A DNA stretch of 63,511 nucleotides, taken from NCBI GenBank assembly GCA_024681795.1, contig JAILAD010000079.1, positions 1-63,511 on the forward strand, given 5' to 3'. Below are positions 20,002 through 29,933 of this stretch, in pieces; positions within the stretch are counted from its first letter, which is position 1, and each line of letters begins with the position of its first letter. The notes beneath the pieces are model-generated. The model did not search any database. It was not told the origin of the DNA and worked only from the letters and a program-made list of their open reading frames with translations. A program made the translations under genes and the position numbers. The DNA comes from Lachnospiraceae bacterium (GTDB lineage Bacteria > Bacillota > Clostridia > Lachnospirales > Lachnospiraceae).

Positions 20002-21210
20002 TTAATAGAAAATATGCCCTCCGATAATCTGTCCTTCCATTCCTTCCAAAGGAGTTCTGAAATAAAGACAGTTTCCGACATTGCTGTCGCCTCTCATGGC
20101 CTGGTCCGCCGCCTCATAGCACGCCGCATTGGCCCGGTCTTCCGCAAGAGCAAGCGCAAGCCTTCCGCTTGCGACGGGCGAAAACTGGGCAGACTGGTAA
20201 ATCACTCCCGAAATCGTTCCCGGATAACGGCTTGAAAGCACGCGGTTAATAACCACCGCACCGACCGCAAGTTTTCCTTCATAAGGCTCTCCGCCGGCTT
20301 CACAGTAAATTAAATTGGCAAGAAGATATCGGTCCCCGTCTTCGAAAGTAACTTCCGAAATATTACGCCAGGCAGCTGCTCTTGCCGCTCTCGACATCTC
20401 CAGCTCACGCTGGTACTGCGCCTGTAAGGCTGCGATATTTTCCTGCTGTGCCGCAATCTGGGCTTCTTTGGATTCTATGTCCGCCTGATACGCAAGAATT
20501 TCCTGATTCGCGGTATTTATCTGTGCCTGGTACTCTCTTACGTACGTGTTCGTAGTGGAAATCAGATCGCCGATTCTTTCCTGTTCTGCTTCAATCTGGC
20601 TTTTCAGTTCATCCAGTTCGGCCTTTTCCTTCTCCATCGTCTCTTCCCTGGCGATGACTTCTTCCTTGGCTTCCCTGTATTTTTCCAGCATTCTTGTATC
20701 ATAATCGGCCAGCATGTTTAAATAATCGGTATTGTTTAAAAATGCGGAAAAACTGGTACTGCCGATCAGTATCGCAAGATAGGTATCCCTCGGAGACTCG
20801 TAGGAAGCCTGAAAGCGCTTCTTCATGGCTTCGTACTGTTCCTCTTCCGTCTGCTTTGCCTCTTCGACTTCCAGCCTGGTCTTTTCGATCTCTTCTTCCT
20901 TATCGGCGATTTTACCCTCCACCTCCGTTAAATGGTCGGCGGCTTTGGTCATGTCGACATTCAAAGCATCCAGTTTTACCTTCAGATCACCCTGCTTGAT
21001 ATTCAGTTCCGATAGCTGACCTTCTTTCGCCTGCTTTTCCAATTCCGTTTCCTGCTTTTTCTTCTCGGTTTCGGCTTTTTCCTGCTCCGCCTGCTTGATT
21101 TTTTCAAGCGTGGAAGAGGGGTCTGCCAGTACCGGGAAAGAAGGGAACGCAGAAATCAACAAAGCCAGTACCGTAATCAGGGCAACCGTTTTGAATCTGT
21201 TTCCTCTCAC
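20002..21210 (-). CDS. Secreted coiled-coil cell-wall hydrolase, SleB-type catalytic domain
   Basis: Predicted wall lytic enzyme. The 402-aa protein has a signal peptide (about 1-30, ending near VLADP), a long coiled coil rich in Glu, Gln and Lys (about 32-265) similar in layout to the NlpC/P60 protein at 6.1 kb, and a C-terminal SleB domain (Hydrolase_2): NLIYCEAGGEPYEGKLAVGAV with the catalytic Glu of YCEAGGE, VINRVLSSRYP, and QFSPVASG. SleB enzymes are spore cortex-lytic transglycosylases, but the domain also serves vegetative cells in non-sporulating Clostridia. The coiled coil probably controls activity or location. Confidence 0.82.
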   Translation of the reverse strand: MRGNRFKTVALITVLALLISAFPSFPVLADPSSTLEKIKQAEQEKAETEKKKQETELEKQAKEGQLSELNIKQGDLKVKLDALNVDMTKAADHLTEVEGKIADKEEEIEKTRLEVEEAKQTEEEQYEAMKKRFQASYESPRDTYLAILIGSTSFSAFLNNTDYLNMLADYDTRMLEKYREAKEEVIAREETMEKEKAELDELKSQIEAEQERIGDLISTTNTYVREYQAQINTANQEILAYQADIESKEAQIAAQQENIAALQAQYQRELEMSRAARAAAWRNISEVTFEDGDRYLLANLIYCEAGGEPYEGKLAVGAVVINRVLSSRYPGTISGVIYQSAQFSPVASGRLALALAEDRANAACYEAADQAMRGDSNVGNCLYFRTPLEGMEGQIIGGHIFY

Positions 21211-21234
21211 TTAAACACCTTTTATTTTATACAT

Positions 21235-21714
21235 TTATACATTCAGTCTGATTTCTCTTCCGGAGTGTACGTACTGCCTGTACTCTACTCCGGCCGCATC
21301 AAACATTTTCTTGCTTGCAATATTACCGGGAGTTCCGTCATATTTGTCACTGTCATAAATGACCGTTTTGATTCCCGCCTGAATGATTGCTTTTGCACAC
21401 TCATTGCAGGGGAAGAGAGAAACGTAAAGTTTCGTTCCTTCCAGATTTCCGCCTCTGTAGTTTAAAATCGCATTCAGTTCGCTGTGCGCCACAAAGGGAT
21501 ATTTGGTATCCAGCTCGTTTCCCTCTCTTGCCCAGGGGAACAGTTCATCGGAGCAGCCGTTCGGAAATCCGTTATATCCGACCGAAAGAATGCGGTTATC
21601 CGCACCCACGATGCATGCTCCGACCTGGGTATTGGGATCCTTGCTTCTTTCTCCGGAAAGAATCGCAATCCCCATAAAATACTCGTCCCACGAAATATAA
21701 TCTGCTCTCTTCAT
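21235..21714 (-). CDS. dCMP deaminase (ComEB-like)
   Basis: Converts dCMP to dUMP for thymidylate synthesis. The 159-aa protein has the zinc deaminase motif HSELNAI (His and catalytic Glu) and PCNECAKAI (two zinc Cys). The start at 21714 is preferred to the upstream ATG at 21738 because AGAGGGGAAA precedes it. Followed 88 bases upstream on the same strand by upp, so pyrimidine salvage genes are grouped. Confidence 0.9.
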   Translation of the reverse strand: MKRADYISWDEYFMGIAILSGERSKDPNTQVGACIVGADNRILSVGYNGFPNGCSDELFPWAREGNELDTKYPFVAHSELNAILNYRGGNLEGTKLYVSLFPCNECAKAIIQAGIKTVIYDSDKYDGTPGNIASKKMFDAAGVEYRQYVHSGREIRLNV

Positions 21715-21755
21715 AGTGTTTCCCCTCTTTTTACACAAACCAATTACACATATTT

Positions 21756-21795
21756 CTTTTACACGCCTACCGGTACTTTTACACGTATACCGGTT
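21756..21795. repeat. Two tandem 20-bp repeats
   Basis: Two adjacent copies of a CTTTTACACG-N2-TACCGGT unit lie between upp and the dCMP deaminase gene, followed by degenerate CTTTTAT copies. Function unknown; it may be slippage-derived. Confidence 0.6.
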
Positions 21796-21828
21796 CTTTT
21801 ATGCCTTCTTTTATACCGTTCCCGGATT

Positions 21829-22458
21829 TTACTTGGTACCGAAAATACGGTCTCCGGCATCCCCGAGTCCTGGCACGATATAAGCATGATCATTCAGATG
21901 ATCGTCCAGCGAACCGATATACAAATCCACATCCGGATGCGCTTCCGTCATCTTCTTTACACCTTCCGGTGCCGCGATAATACACATAAAATGAATCTTT
22001 TTGCAACCCTTGTCTTTCAGCATCTGGATTGCCGCAACGGAAGATCCGCCGGTTGCAAGCATGGGATCCACAACAAATACTTCTCTTTCGGAACAGTCTG
22101 CCGGAAGCTTGCAGTAATACTCTACCGGTTCATGTGTTTCGGGATCGCGGTATAATCCGATATGTCCTACTTTTGCGGCCGGAATCAGGTTCAGCATTCC
22201 GTCCACCATACCGAGTCCTGCACGAAGAATCGGGATGATTGCCAGTTTCTTTCCCTTCAGTTCCTTTACCGTTGTTTTGCAGATCGGAGTTTCCACTTCC
22301 ACTTCGTCAAGAGGAAGATCCCTGGTTGCCTCGTAGCAGATCAGCATTGCAATTTCGCTGATTGTTTCGCGGAAATCCTTGGTTCCCGTATCCTTTCTTC
22401 TGATATAACCGATTTTGTGCTGAATCAAAGGATGATCCATTACTACTACTTTTGCCAT
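21829..22458 (-). CDS. upp: Uracil phosphoribosyltransferase
   Basis: Salvages uracil with PRPP to make UMP. 209 aa, the normal size. The PRPP loop is [16 protein letters not shown], and the uracil-binding C-terminus contains [16 protein letters not shown]. The conserved [10 protein letters not shown] segment is present. Set between rpiB and the deaminase gene. Confidence 0.96.
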   Translation of the reverse strand: MAKVVVMDHPLIQHKIGYIRRKDTGTKDFRETISEIAMLICYEATRDLPLDEVEVETPICKTTVKELKGKKLAIIPILRAGLGMVDGMLNLIPAAKVGHIGLYRDPETHEPVEYYCKLPADCSEREVFVVDPMLATGGSSVAAIQMLKDKGCKKIHFMCIIAAPEGVKKMTEAHPDVDLYIGSLDDHLNDHAYIVPGLGDAGDRIFGTK

Positions 22459-22500
22459 TTCACCAAACCTCCGTTTTCTTTATTTTCTTAAAATCTTTAT

Positions 22501-22548
22501 TTCCTTAATTCTTTGCTTCCTTAATTCTTTGCTTCCTTAATTCTTTAT
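22501..22548. repeat. Three tandem 16-bp repeats
   Basis: Three head-to-tail copies of TTCCTTAATTCTTTGC (the third ends in AT) fill the gap between upp and rpiB. They are simple tandem repeats and a candidate site of length variation between strains. Confidence 0.85.
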
Positions 22549-22976
22549 CCTTCGATTTTGTCGATTCTTCTCTGATGTCTTTCCTCACCGGAGAATTCCG
22601 TACCGAAGAAGGTGTCTGCAATATTCAGGGCAAGCAGTTCTCCGACCACCCCGGCACCCAGAACCAGAACATTTGCATTGTTATGAAGTCTTGTTAAAGA
22701 TGCGGATAACGAATCCGCACAGAGTGCGGCACGTACGCCTTTCACCTTATTGGCAACCATGCTCATGCCGATTCCCGTCGTGCAGATTAACACACCGAAA
22801 TCGCATTCCCCCGATGCCACGGCCTCTGCTGCCGGCTTTCCGAAATCCGGATAATCACAGGATTTTTTTTCAAAGCATCCGAAATCCTTTACTTCGTAAC
22901 CTTTTTCCTCAAGATGTGTTTTTACTTTTTCTTTTAAATCAAATCCGCCGTGATCGCTGGCAATTGAAATTTTCAT
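22545..22976 (-). CDS. rpiB: Ribose-5-phosphate isomerase B
   Basis: Interconverts ribose-5-phosphate and ribulose-5-phosphate in the pentose phosphate pathway. 143 aa with SDHGGFDLKE at the N-terminus and CTTGIGMSMVANKVKGVRAA, which contains the catalytic Cys and phosphate-binding glycines. The start at 22976 follows GAGGAGAC; the ATG at 22997 would overlap tsaC further. It overlaps no other frame strongly and follows tsaC by 10 bases. Confidence 0.94.
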   Translation of the reverse strand: MKISIASDHGGFDLKEKVKTHLEEKGYEVKDFGCFEKKSCDYPDFGKPAAEAVASGECDFGVLICTTGIGMSMVANKVKGVRAALCADSLSASLTRLHNNANVLVLGAGVVGELLALNIADTFFGTEFSGEERHQRRIDKIEG

Positions 22977-22986
22977 TTCCGTCTCC

Positions 22987-24036
22987 TCAAAGTACAATCT
23001 TTTTATGTCCGGCCGCTTTTAAAAGACGGTTCATAACGGCATCCCCGATTCCGTCTTCCTGAAAGCTTTCCGAATAAATAACTTCCACATTCTCGTCATC
23101 GAATTCGCGTAAAATCCGGTACAGAGACGCTGCCGTCTCTTCCGGTGCGTTCCTGTTTCCGGCCTTTTTTACAATATCCGCACAGTAAAATGCAGCCGTT
23201 TCGTTGGTTGCGATGACACCCGTTTTTAAATCCGCTTCCCCGGCATCGGAAAGTGCACGGTTGATATAATCTATTACATCTTCCCGGGAGCCCTCTACAA
23301 TCGTCAGCTCCCCTTTCGGCGCATAATGACGGTAACGCATTCCCGGCGCCTTCGGACGTTCCTTTGAATTTGCATCCAGTATGGTCGGGTCGGTCTTAAC
23401 TTCGCCCAGTACGGACTCAAGCATTTTCTTCGTAATATAGCCCGGTCTTAAAATCATCGGAACGTCTCCGGTCAGGTCCACGATTGTAGACTCAAGACCG
23501 ATCGGAATGTCTCCCCCGTCAATGATGGCGTCCACTCTTCCGTCGAGATCTTCAAGCACATATTTGGCAAGTGTCGGGGAAGGTTTCCCCGAAAGATTCG
23601 CAGACGGTGCCGCGATATATCCGCCTCCCGCCTTAATCAGCTCCTGTGCCGTTCTATGGGAAGGGAAACGCACTGCCACGGTATCCAGACCGCCCGTGGT
23701 TTCCGTCGGAACAAGCGGCGATTTTTTCAGAATCATCGTTAAAGGTCCCGGCCAGAATGCATCGGAAAGCAGTTTTGCGTTTTCCGGGATTTCCGATACA
23801 AGCGCATCCAGATCTTCCTCCCTCGCAATATGGACAATCAGCGGATTGTCGGAGGGCCGTCCCTTGGCCGCATATATTTTTTTCGAGGATTCCGGATTCA
23901 GCGCATCTCCGCCGAGTCCGTACACCGTTTCGGTCGGGAATGCCACGAGCCCGCCTCTTTTAATGATTTCTCCGAGTTCTTTCATTTCGGGCGGATTCGG
24001 ATTCTTTTCCTCAATACGGACAATTCTCGTAATCAC
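22987..24036 (-). CDS. tsaC: L-threonylcarbamoyladenylate synthase, Sua5 type
   Basis: Makes threonylcarbamoyl-AMP for the t6A modification of ANN-decoding tRNAs. The 349-aa protein has the YrdC domain (GGLVAFPTETVYGLGGDAL, KGRPSDNPLIVHI, then PSANLSGKPSPT) and the extra C-terminal Sua5 domain (from about residue 240) joined by the PKAPGMRYRHYAPKGEL linker, so it is the long form. It shares 4 bases (ATGA-type overlap) with the upstream GH18 gene and is followed by rpiB. Confidence 0.93.
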   Translation of the reverse strand: MITRIVRIEEKNPNPPEMKELGEIIKRGGLVAFPTETVYGLGGDALNPESSKKIYAAKGRPSDNPLIVHIAREEDLDALVSEIPENAKLLSDAFWPGPLTMILKKSPLVPTETTGGLDTVAVRFPSHRTAQELIKAGGGYIAAPSANLSGKPSPTLAKYVLEDLDGRVDAIIDGGDIPIGLESTIVDLTGDVPMILRPGYITKKMLESVLGEVKTDPTILDANSKERPKAPGMRYRHYAPKGELTIVEGSREDVIDYINRALSDAGEADLKTGVIATNETAAFYCADIVKKAGNRNAPEETAASLYRILREFDDENVEVIYSESFQEDGIGDAVMNRLLKAAGHKKIVL

Positions 24037-25994
24037 TGCTCTGCCCCCTGCTCTGCTGCAGCATCCGTTGCCGTAGCATCCGTTGCCGTAGCATCTGTTC
24101 CGGCTTCTTCCGGTTCCGCCGGTTTTACGACTTCGGGATTTAACGTTCCCGCCATGTATTTTTCAAATACATCCCAAATATCCGGTGTTTCAAAGCCGAG
24201 CTTCCACTCCGCAACACCCGCAATATTATAGGAATCCATAACATTCAGTTTCACTTCCAGTGACTCGGCATCCTCAAGCCAGATCTGGCAGTTCTTACCG
24301 CCGACTTCCATTTCGCCGTAATTCTGGCAGGTTTCATTGTCCCATGCCGTCGTCATGCCGACCTGCTCAATCCACTCTTTCTGCATCTGCATGCCGATGG
24401 TGTCACTTCCGACCTTGCCCTCGTCATTGGTTCTCCAGATTCTCGTATAGAAAGGTACGGCATTAATTACCTTTTCTGCCGGAACCTCTTTTAAAGTCTC
24501 TCGAATTCCTCTCTCCACGTAGTCGATACTTGCAACGCTTCCCGGAGTCGGGGAAGAAGCCCAGTGCTCGTCATATCCCATGATTACCACATAATCCACG
24601 ACATTGCCCTGTTCCTTACGGTTATAGAAACCGGTTACGGAAGCAAGTGCGTAATTATCGACGGAAAGAATGATTCCGTTTTTATGTGTCTCCACCGAAA
24701 GTTCTCTCAAAAACTGGATAAAATCATCGGCTCCCTCTGACGAAATCCGCTCAAAATCGATGTTGATTCCGCTGATTCCGGCGGATGTGCTTTCTTCAAT
24801 CATGCGTTCGATAATGGCTCTTCTTCTGGTGGAGGATTTCAGAACCTGCTTCATGTCCACTTCATAGTCCACGTCCGTCCAGACCGCCCAGACATCCATA
24901 CCCTTTTCTTTTGCTGCCGCCACATATTTTTCCGCAGGCAGCGCCTCGATGGTTCCGTCGGAATCCTTGATTCTGAAAAGCGTCGGAGCCATGATATTCA
25001 CCGATTTTACCCCGGCCGTATCTCCGGAGAAATGGGAAGCCGGATCCGCGAATACCTGATGGAATGCCATATTGATTTTTCCGTTATAGGAAATGGGCTG
25101 ATACTGAAGAGGAATCTCCGGTTCCTCGACAAGATATCCCGGGAACGGTTCTTCCAGCTCGTCAAACTGCTTCACTTCCACGTATCCGATCATTCCGTGA
25201 ACGGAGCAGACTTTTGCCCAGTCCTCCAAAACTTCCACCACGCCGATTTTCGTTCCGCTCGGCAAATCCTCCAGAATCGGGCTCTTGATTCCGCCCTGAT
25301 AACGAATCGCCGTATCCTTATTTACAACTGCAGCCGTATATCCGGGAAGATCCTCCGTGCAGACCACAATATAATCCGGATTCGAATAAACTTCATATTT
25401 AATAAAGGTAAACAGTTTCAGATAATCCACGGCGAAATACACCGAATCTCCGCCGTCTATTACCGGCGCATAGTCAAGATCCACCTGTCTGTCAGCCGTC
25501 AGATAATATTTAAAATCCTCGCCGATCATGCACTTGATGGTCTGATCGTGCGTGGTGTACAAAACAGCCTTCTCTTCTTCATTTACATAGAAATGATCCG
25601 TAAAATACTGTTTGACAAACTCCAGCGAAAAATAAGGCTTTCCGTCAATCAAAACGGCCTTTTCCTCTATTTTTTCAAAGTTCATGACCACAGATAGTTT
25701 TCCGGCTTCCGTGTGGAAATACTCGTTTAAATCAGCTCTTTCCGTACCGTAGGAGTACTTTTCCATCAGTTTCTGCCCGTAAAAAGCACCGCCCACGACT
25801 AGTATTAAAAGTACTGCAATGATGACCGGAAGGATTTTTAAAAAAGCACCTTTTTTCTTTTTCTTACGCTTTTTCCTGCCGTCTTTTGCGGGTTTCTTTT
25901 TTCTGACCCTTATGATTTCATCATCCAGCTCGTCATCCAGTTCATCATCCGTCAGTTCTTCCTCTATTTCATCATCAATTGACCATTCCGACAT
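24033..25994 (-). CDS. Membrane-anchored GH18-family glycosidase with SH3 domain
   Basis: Predicted wall-acting N-acetylglucosaminidase or lectin-like protein. 653 aa: an acidic N-terminus (DDELDDELDDE), a strongly basic stretch (KKKPAKDGRKKRKKKKK), one membrane helix (about 52-72), then outside the cell a beta-rich region with copper-amine-oxidase-like repeats, an SH3b-like domain (about 225-275), and a GH18 barrel (about 310-620). The catalytic strand reads GINIDFERI, which keeps the last Asp and Glu of DxxDxDxE as in YaaH/SleL-like enzymes. The tail has an ATDATATDA repeat. It sits upstream of tsaC with a 4-base overlap. Confidence 0.8.
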   Translation of the reverse strand: MSEWSIDDEIEEELTDDELDDELDDEIIRVRKKKPAKDGRKKRKKKKKGAFLKILPVIIAVLLILVVGGAFYGQKLMEKYSYGTERADLNEYFHTEAGKLSVVMNFEKIEEKAVLIDGKPYFSLEFVKQYFTDHFYVNEEEKAVLYTTHDQTIKCMIGEDFKYYLTADRQVDLDYAPVIDGGDSVYFAVDYLKLFTFIKYEVYSNPDYIVVCTEDLPGYTAAVVNKDTAIRYQGGIKSPILEDLPSGTKIGVVEVLEDWAKVCSVHGMIGYVEVKQFDELEEPFPGYLVEEPEIPLQYQPISYNGKINMAFHQVFADPASHFSGDTAGVKSVNIMAPTLFRIKDSDGTIEALPAEKYVAAAKEKGMDVWAVWTDVDYEVDMKQVLKSSTRRRAIIERMIEESTSAGISGINIDFERISSEGADDFIQFLRELSVETHKNGIILSVDNYALASVTGFYNRKEQGNVVDYVVIMGYDEHWASSPTPGSVASIDYVERGIRETLKEVPAEKVINAVPFYTRIWRTNDEGKVGSDTIGMQMQKEWIEQVGMTTAWDNETCQNYGEMEVGGKNCQIWLEDAESLEVKLNVMDSYNIAGVAEWKLGFETPDIWDVFEKYMAGTLNPEVVKPAEPEEAGTDATATDATATDAAAEQGAEQ

Positions 25995-26583
25995 GTTTCT
26001 TCTCCCAAATTACAATAATATATATCGTCAGAATATAGAAAACGCATTCTGACTCAACATAGTATTATAACAAAGAAAACCCTTTCTGTATAGTCTGCCT
26101 TCCATGCACCCGATAAGGCACATTGCGGTTCAAGGGACTGTTTCGCGGCATATTGACATACAAAAAAGGTTTTCCCCGAGGATTTATTATTTCTTTCTTT
26201 TCACAAAGGAGACAGGTACCGCCCAAAAGGACCCGTGATGAATGCCGTACCTGACTGCGCAAACCGTGAAATGATGCAACCGTTCGAAATACCAAATAAA
26301 AAATAATGAATACGAAAATGAGTTATTTTGTTTTGTTCAGGATTTTTTATTTTATGAAAATTGTCGGAAATGCAAGTACGGAGCCGCACATTGCTTTGTA
26401 AGACGCTCACACAGAACGTGTAAGCATTATATTAATAAACTGGTATCTCCCGAAGCCTCCCTTCCGGTATACAAATTTCCGAAACGGTTGCCTGAAAATA
26501 TGTTATAATAACAGTAGGAAGAATTCAATATCATTTTTCCGTCGTTTTTCACAAAAAATTCGACATTTCCGCCCGAAAAAGAA
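25995..26583. other. Intergenic region between divergent GH18 and mecA genes
   Basis: About 590 bases between two divergent genes. It holds the minus-strand promoter listed separately and a plus-strand promoter at its right edge. Short open frames inside it lack ribosome binding sites and any recognisable protein, and no stable RNA motif was recognised. Confidence 0.5.
26064..26092 (-). promoter_or_regulatory. Likely promoter of the GH18-tsaC-rpiB group
   Basis: TATACA, a 17-base spacer, and TATAAT on the minus strand, about 70 bases before the GH18 start codon. Confidence 0.5.
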
Positions 26584-26612
26584 TTGACTCGGTTACGAAA
26601 AGTGATTATGAT
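26584..26612 (+). promoter_or_regulatory. Sigma-A-type promoter of mecA
   Basis: TTGACT, a 17-base spacer, and TATGAT, about 47 bases before the mecA start codon. Confidence 0.7.
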
Positions 26613-26659
26613 AAACTATCAACAGCAATTGATAATAAAAAATGAGGAGGTGTAACCAT

Positions 26660-27418
26660 ATGAAAATTGAAAAAATCAATGACTCTCAAATTCGTTGCAT
26701 CCTCACGAAATCAGAACTGGAAAAAAGAAATCTGAAATTAAGCGAAATCGCATACGGCTCCGCAAAAGTAAAGAAATTATTCCGGGATATGATGCATCTT
26801 GCATATATCCAGTGCGGATTCGAAGCAGATAATATTCCGCTTGCCATAGAAGTAATTCCGTTCCGGGATTACGCTTCCATTATCGTTACAAAGGTGGAGG
26901 AACCGGAAGAACTGGATACCAGATATTCCCGTTTTGCTCCCGGTGTGGATTCATCCGGCGGAATTCTTTCCGAACTGGACAGACTTTTCAGAGGCATCGC
27001 TTCTTCCGGACAGTTCCCGGAAGGAGAGCTTCCTTTTGAACCTGATGACGAGGATGATGATGTACCGCCCGCAGGCGACGGTATGATTTCCATCGGCAAC
27101 ATTTCGTTTAAAGAAGCACAAAACCGTTACTTTTATTTTGACGGAATCGACGATTTGTTCACGCTTGCAAATGCCCTTGATTCTTCATTGACCGTTGTAA
27201 GTACGCTCTATAAGAATAAATCACGGACGGATGATGCGCCTTATGTACTGGAAATTTCGAAGGAAGGGCTGGAACCGGATGCTTTTTCCTCGCTCTGCTC
27301 TTTTGTATCGGAATACGGTTCCCTTGCTTCCACGCTCGAGACCTTCCCGTACTACTTAACGGAGCATTATGAAATTTTACTGAAGGACGATGCACTGAAT
27401 TTCCTGAAAAATTCATAA
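26660..27418 (+). CDS. mecA: Adaptor protein MecA
   Basis: Adaptor that delivers substrates to the ClpC-ClpP protease and controls ClpC assembly. 252 aa. The N-terminal substrate-binding domain begins MKIEKINDSQIRCILTKSEL, a linker holds an acidic DEDDDV run, and the C-terminal ClpC-binding domain includes the YFYFDGIDDLFTLANAL and YEILLKDDALNFL segments. The start at 26660 is chosen because GAGGAGGTG lies 7 bases upstream. It is monocistronic, with its own promoter and terminator. Confidence 0.88.
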   Translation: MKIEKINDSQIRCILTKSELEKRNLKLSEIAYGSAKVKKLFRDMMHLAYIQCGFEADNIPLAIEVIPFRDYASIIVTKVEEPEELDTRYSRFAPGVDSSGGILSELDRLFRGIASSGQFPEGELPFEPDDEDDDVPPAGDGMISIGNISFKEAQNRYFYFDGIDDLFTLANALDSSLTVVSTLYKNKSRTDDAPYVLEISKEGLEPDAFSSLCSFVSEYGSLASTLETFPYYLTEHYEILLKDDALNFLKNS

Positions 27419-27480
27419 ATCCCGGGGTTCATGCCGGATTATGGATTTTGTAATTTTGTAACTGTATGATTCCTGCTTTA

Positions 27481-27512
27481 AACTGCGTATCCGTGCGATA
27501 CGCAGTTTTTTA
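27481..27512 (+). terminator. Intrinsic terminator of mecA
   Basis: AACTGCGTATC and GATACGCAGTT form an 11-bp stem with a 5-base loop, followed by a run of T, 60 bases after the mecA stop. Confidence 0.85.
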
Positions 27513-27651
27513 TTTCCCTTTCCGTTCTCTTTTTGCATTCCTTCCGTTCTCTTTTTGCATCCCTTCCGGGAACCGGTCTTAGCGTTTTCTTTAAATTTCC
27601 GACGAAAAGTGATACAATTTTCAGTGATATTATGAGACAGGAAGGATAAAA

Positions 27652-28377
27652 ATGGAAAACAGACTGATTCACGAAAACTATATTCTGCCGAGCAGAAGTA
27701 ACCGGCATGCCACCCTTTCCCTTTCCTCCGCCATTGACATTTTCATGGATATGGCGATGGAACATGCGGAGGGACTTAACGTCGGTATCACCGAATTCAA
27801 CAAAAAGGAACTCTTCTGGGTTGCCGCGAAAACAAAGATTCATTTCAACCGCGAGATTAAAATGGCCGAACGCGTGGAATTCATGACATGGCCGCAAGCT
27901 CCCGGAAAAATCAAATCCGACCGCCAGTACCGGATTTCGAAAGGCGACGAAATCCTGGTCACCGGCAAAACCGAGTGGGTTGTTATCGACACCGAAACAA
28001 AAGGAATCCAGAAGCTGGATAAAATTTTTCCGGACGATCTTATCTTTTGCGACGATCCCGGAGACACCAGTGATTTTGAAAGGCTACGCGATTTTAAGGA
28101 CGGAGAAGCATTCGGCGAATACAGGGTCCGCTCCGTCGACATCGACTATGGTCTTCACATGAACAACGTCGCTTACGTCCGGGCAATTGAAGGACTTTTT
28201 TCTTCCGAAGAATGGGATGAACGTAAGTTTAACACTTTCCAGATTGACTACAAGAAATCCTGCTATGAAGGGGATGTGCTTATCTTTACCAAAAAGGAAG
28301 AAGACGGCAGGTTCTTCCTGCGCGGAGCGCTGGAAGATGATACCACGATTATTCTTGCCGTACTCTCACGGAAATGA
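27652..28377 (+). CDS. Acyl-ACP thioesterase
   Basis: Hydrolyses acyl-ACP to free fatty acid. 241 aa with a double hot-dog layout: an N-terminal hot-dog beginning ENYILPSRSNRHATLSL and a second hot-dog containing VDIDYGLHMNNVAYVRAIEG, the conserved Asn/His catalytic segment of the plant FatA/FatB-like and clostridial thioesterases (PF01643). An AGGAAGG site precedes the ATG. It lies 60 bases upstream of murE on the same strand. Chain-length preference is unknown. Confidence 0.87.
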   Translation: MENRLIHENYILPSRSNRHATLSLSSAIDIFMDMAMEHAEGLNVGITEFNKKELFWVAAKTKIHFNREIKMAERVEFMTWPQAPGKIKSDRQYRISKGDEILVTGKTEWVVIDTETKGIQKLDKIFPDDLIFCDDPGDTSDFERLRDFKDGEAFGEYRVRSVDIDYGLHMNNVAYVRAIEGLFSSEEWDERKFNTFQIDYKKSCYEGDVLIFTKKEEDGRFFLRGALEDDTTIILAVLSRK

Positions 28378-28437
28378 GCCACTAACCCGGAACGGGTTGG
28401 ACCCCATGTCCCCCGGTCCAAAAAGAAAGGAGACAAT

Positions 28438-29913
28438 ATGCAGCATACACTACGGGAATTACTGACGGATCTGACTTATCAAATCATTCAGGGAAGTGAA
28501 GACATAACCCTGACCGGAATCTGCATGGATTCAAGAAAAGTGCAGCCCGGAAATCTGTTCTTGTGCATCTCCGGATACCGGACCGACGGGCATACCTACA
28601 TTCCGATGGCATTAAGTGCCGGCGCAACCGCGCTGGTGACCGAAAAAGAAGTGGATGTTCCGGATACCGTTACGGTAGTAAAAGTGGAAGATGCCAGATA
28701 TGCACTCGCACTGATTTCCGCAGCCTGGTACAACCATCCCACCAAAGACATGACCGTCATCGGTCTTACCGGCACAAAGGGCAAGACCACAACAGCCCAT
28801 ATGGTGAAAAAAATCCTCGAGGAAGCCGGAAACAAAACCGGCATGGTAGGTACAAACGGTGCCTTTATCGGCGATAAAAAGGTTCCCGTGGAAATCAAAA
28901 ATACCACGCCCGAATCCTTTGATCTTCAGCATATTTTTTCCATCATGAAAGAAGAAGGCTGCAGGTACGTTGTTATGGAAGTCTCCTCACAGGGGCTTAA
29001 ATTAAACCGTGTGGCCGGCATTGATTTCGATTACGGCGCATTTTTAAACCTTTCATACGACCATATTTCCCCGACGGAACATGCGGATATGAAAGAATAT
29101 GAGGAATGCAAACTGAAACTTTTCTCCATGGTGAAAAAATCCGTCATTTTCATGGACACCGAATACAGCGAAGATTTTTATAACGCCGCAAAAAATCCGG
29201 TAACCGTCTCCCTGAAAGGAAATGCGGATTACGTGGTCTCAAATGTCCGCAATGTATGGAATGACGATTTATTCGGCGTGGAGTTTGATTTACGGGAACC
29301 CGACGGAAAAAACAACCACGTATCGGTTGCCATGCCCGGATATTTCAATGCGGAAAATGCCGCCGTTGCATGCGCCCTCTCGGCAATGGAGGGCATTACG
29401 GAGGAAATCATGGACTCCGCGCTTCGTAAGGTCAGCGTAAAAGGCCGCACCCAGATTATTCCGGAAGCCATGTCGAAAGCAATTGTCATGATTGATTATG
29501 CGCATAATGCATTCAGTTCGGAATGCGTCCTGCAAATGCTTCGGGAATACAACCCGAAACGCCTTGTCTGCATTTTCGGCTGCGGCGGAAACCGTGCCGT
29601 TTCGAGACGAATCGGTATGGGTGAAGTTGCCGGAAAAATGGCGGATTTGTCCATAATCACAATGGACAACCCGAGAGATGAGGAATTAAAAGACATCAAC
29701 AAAGGAATCATCGAAGGCATAGATAAATACAACGGAAAATACATTACCATCGACGACCGGAAAGAAGCCATCCGCTATGCACTTGACAATGCGCTTCCCG
29801 GCGATATCATCGTAATGCTCGGAAAAGGTCACGAAACCTACCAGGAAATCAAGGGTGTCAGGTATCACTTCTCCGAGGAGGAAGTCATTCTGGATTATTT
29901 CGCCGAAAAATAG
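28438..29913 (+). CDS. murE: UDP-MurNAc-L-Ala-D-Glu ligase, diaminopimelate type
   Basis: Adds the third residue of the peptidoglycan stem peptide in the cytosol. 491 aa. The ATP-binding loop is GLTGTKGKTTTAHM, the Mur ligase signature EVSSQGLKLNRVAGIDFD follows, and the substrate-selecting motif reads DNPRDEE, close to the DNPR of meso-diaminopimelate-specific enzymes rather than lysine-type ones. AAAGGAG precedes the ATG. It forms a likely two-gene unit with the thioesterase. Confidence 0.9.
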   Translation: MQHTLRELLTDLTYQIIQGSEDITLTGICMDSRKVQPGNLFLCISGYRTDGHTYIPMALSAGATALVTEKEVDVPDTVTVVKVEDARYALALISAAWYNHPTKDMTVIGLTGTKGKTTTAHMVKKILEEAGNKTGMVGTNGAFIGDKKVPVEIKNTTPESFDLQHIFSIMKEEGCRYVVMEVSSQGLKLNRVAGIDFDYGAFLNLSYDHISPTEHADMKEYEECKLKLFSMVKKSVIFMDTEYSEDFYNAAKNPVTVSLKGNADYVVSNVRNVWNDDLFGVEFDLREPDGKNNHVSVAMPGYFNAENAAVACALSAMEGITEEIMDSALRKVSVKGRTQIIPEAMSKAIVMIDYAHNAFSSECVLQMLREYNPKRLVCIFGCGGNRAVSRRIGMGEVAGKMADLSIITMDNPRDEELKDINKGIIEGIDKYNGKYITIDDRKEAIRYALDNALPGDIIVMLGKGHETYQEIKGVRYHFSEEEVILDYFAEK

Positions 29914-29933
29914 ACAGATTCCGACTAACCGAA

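Noticed and set aside
26065-26410. Short minus-strand frames in the gap before mecA
   Set aside because: They overlap each other, lack ribosome binding sites, have no recognisable protein, and one crosses the likely GH18 promoter.
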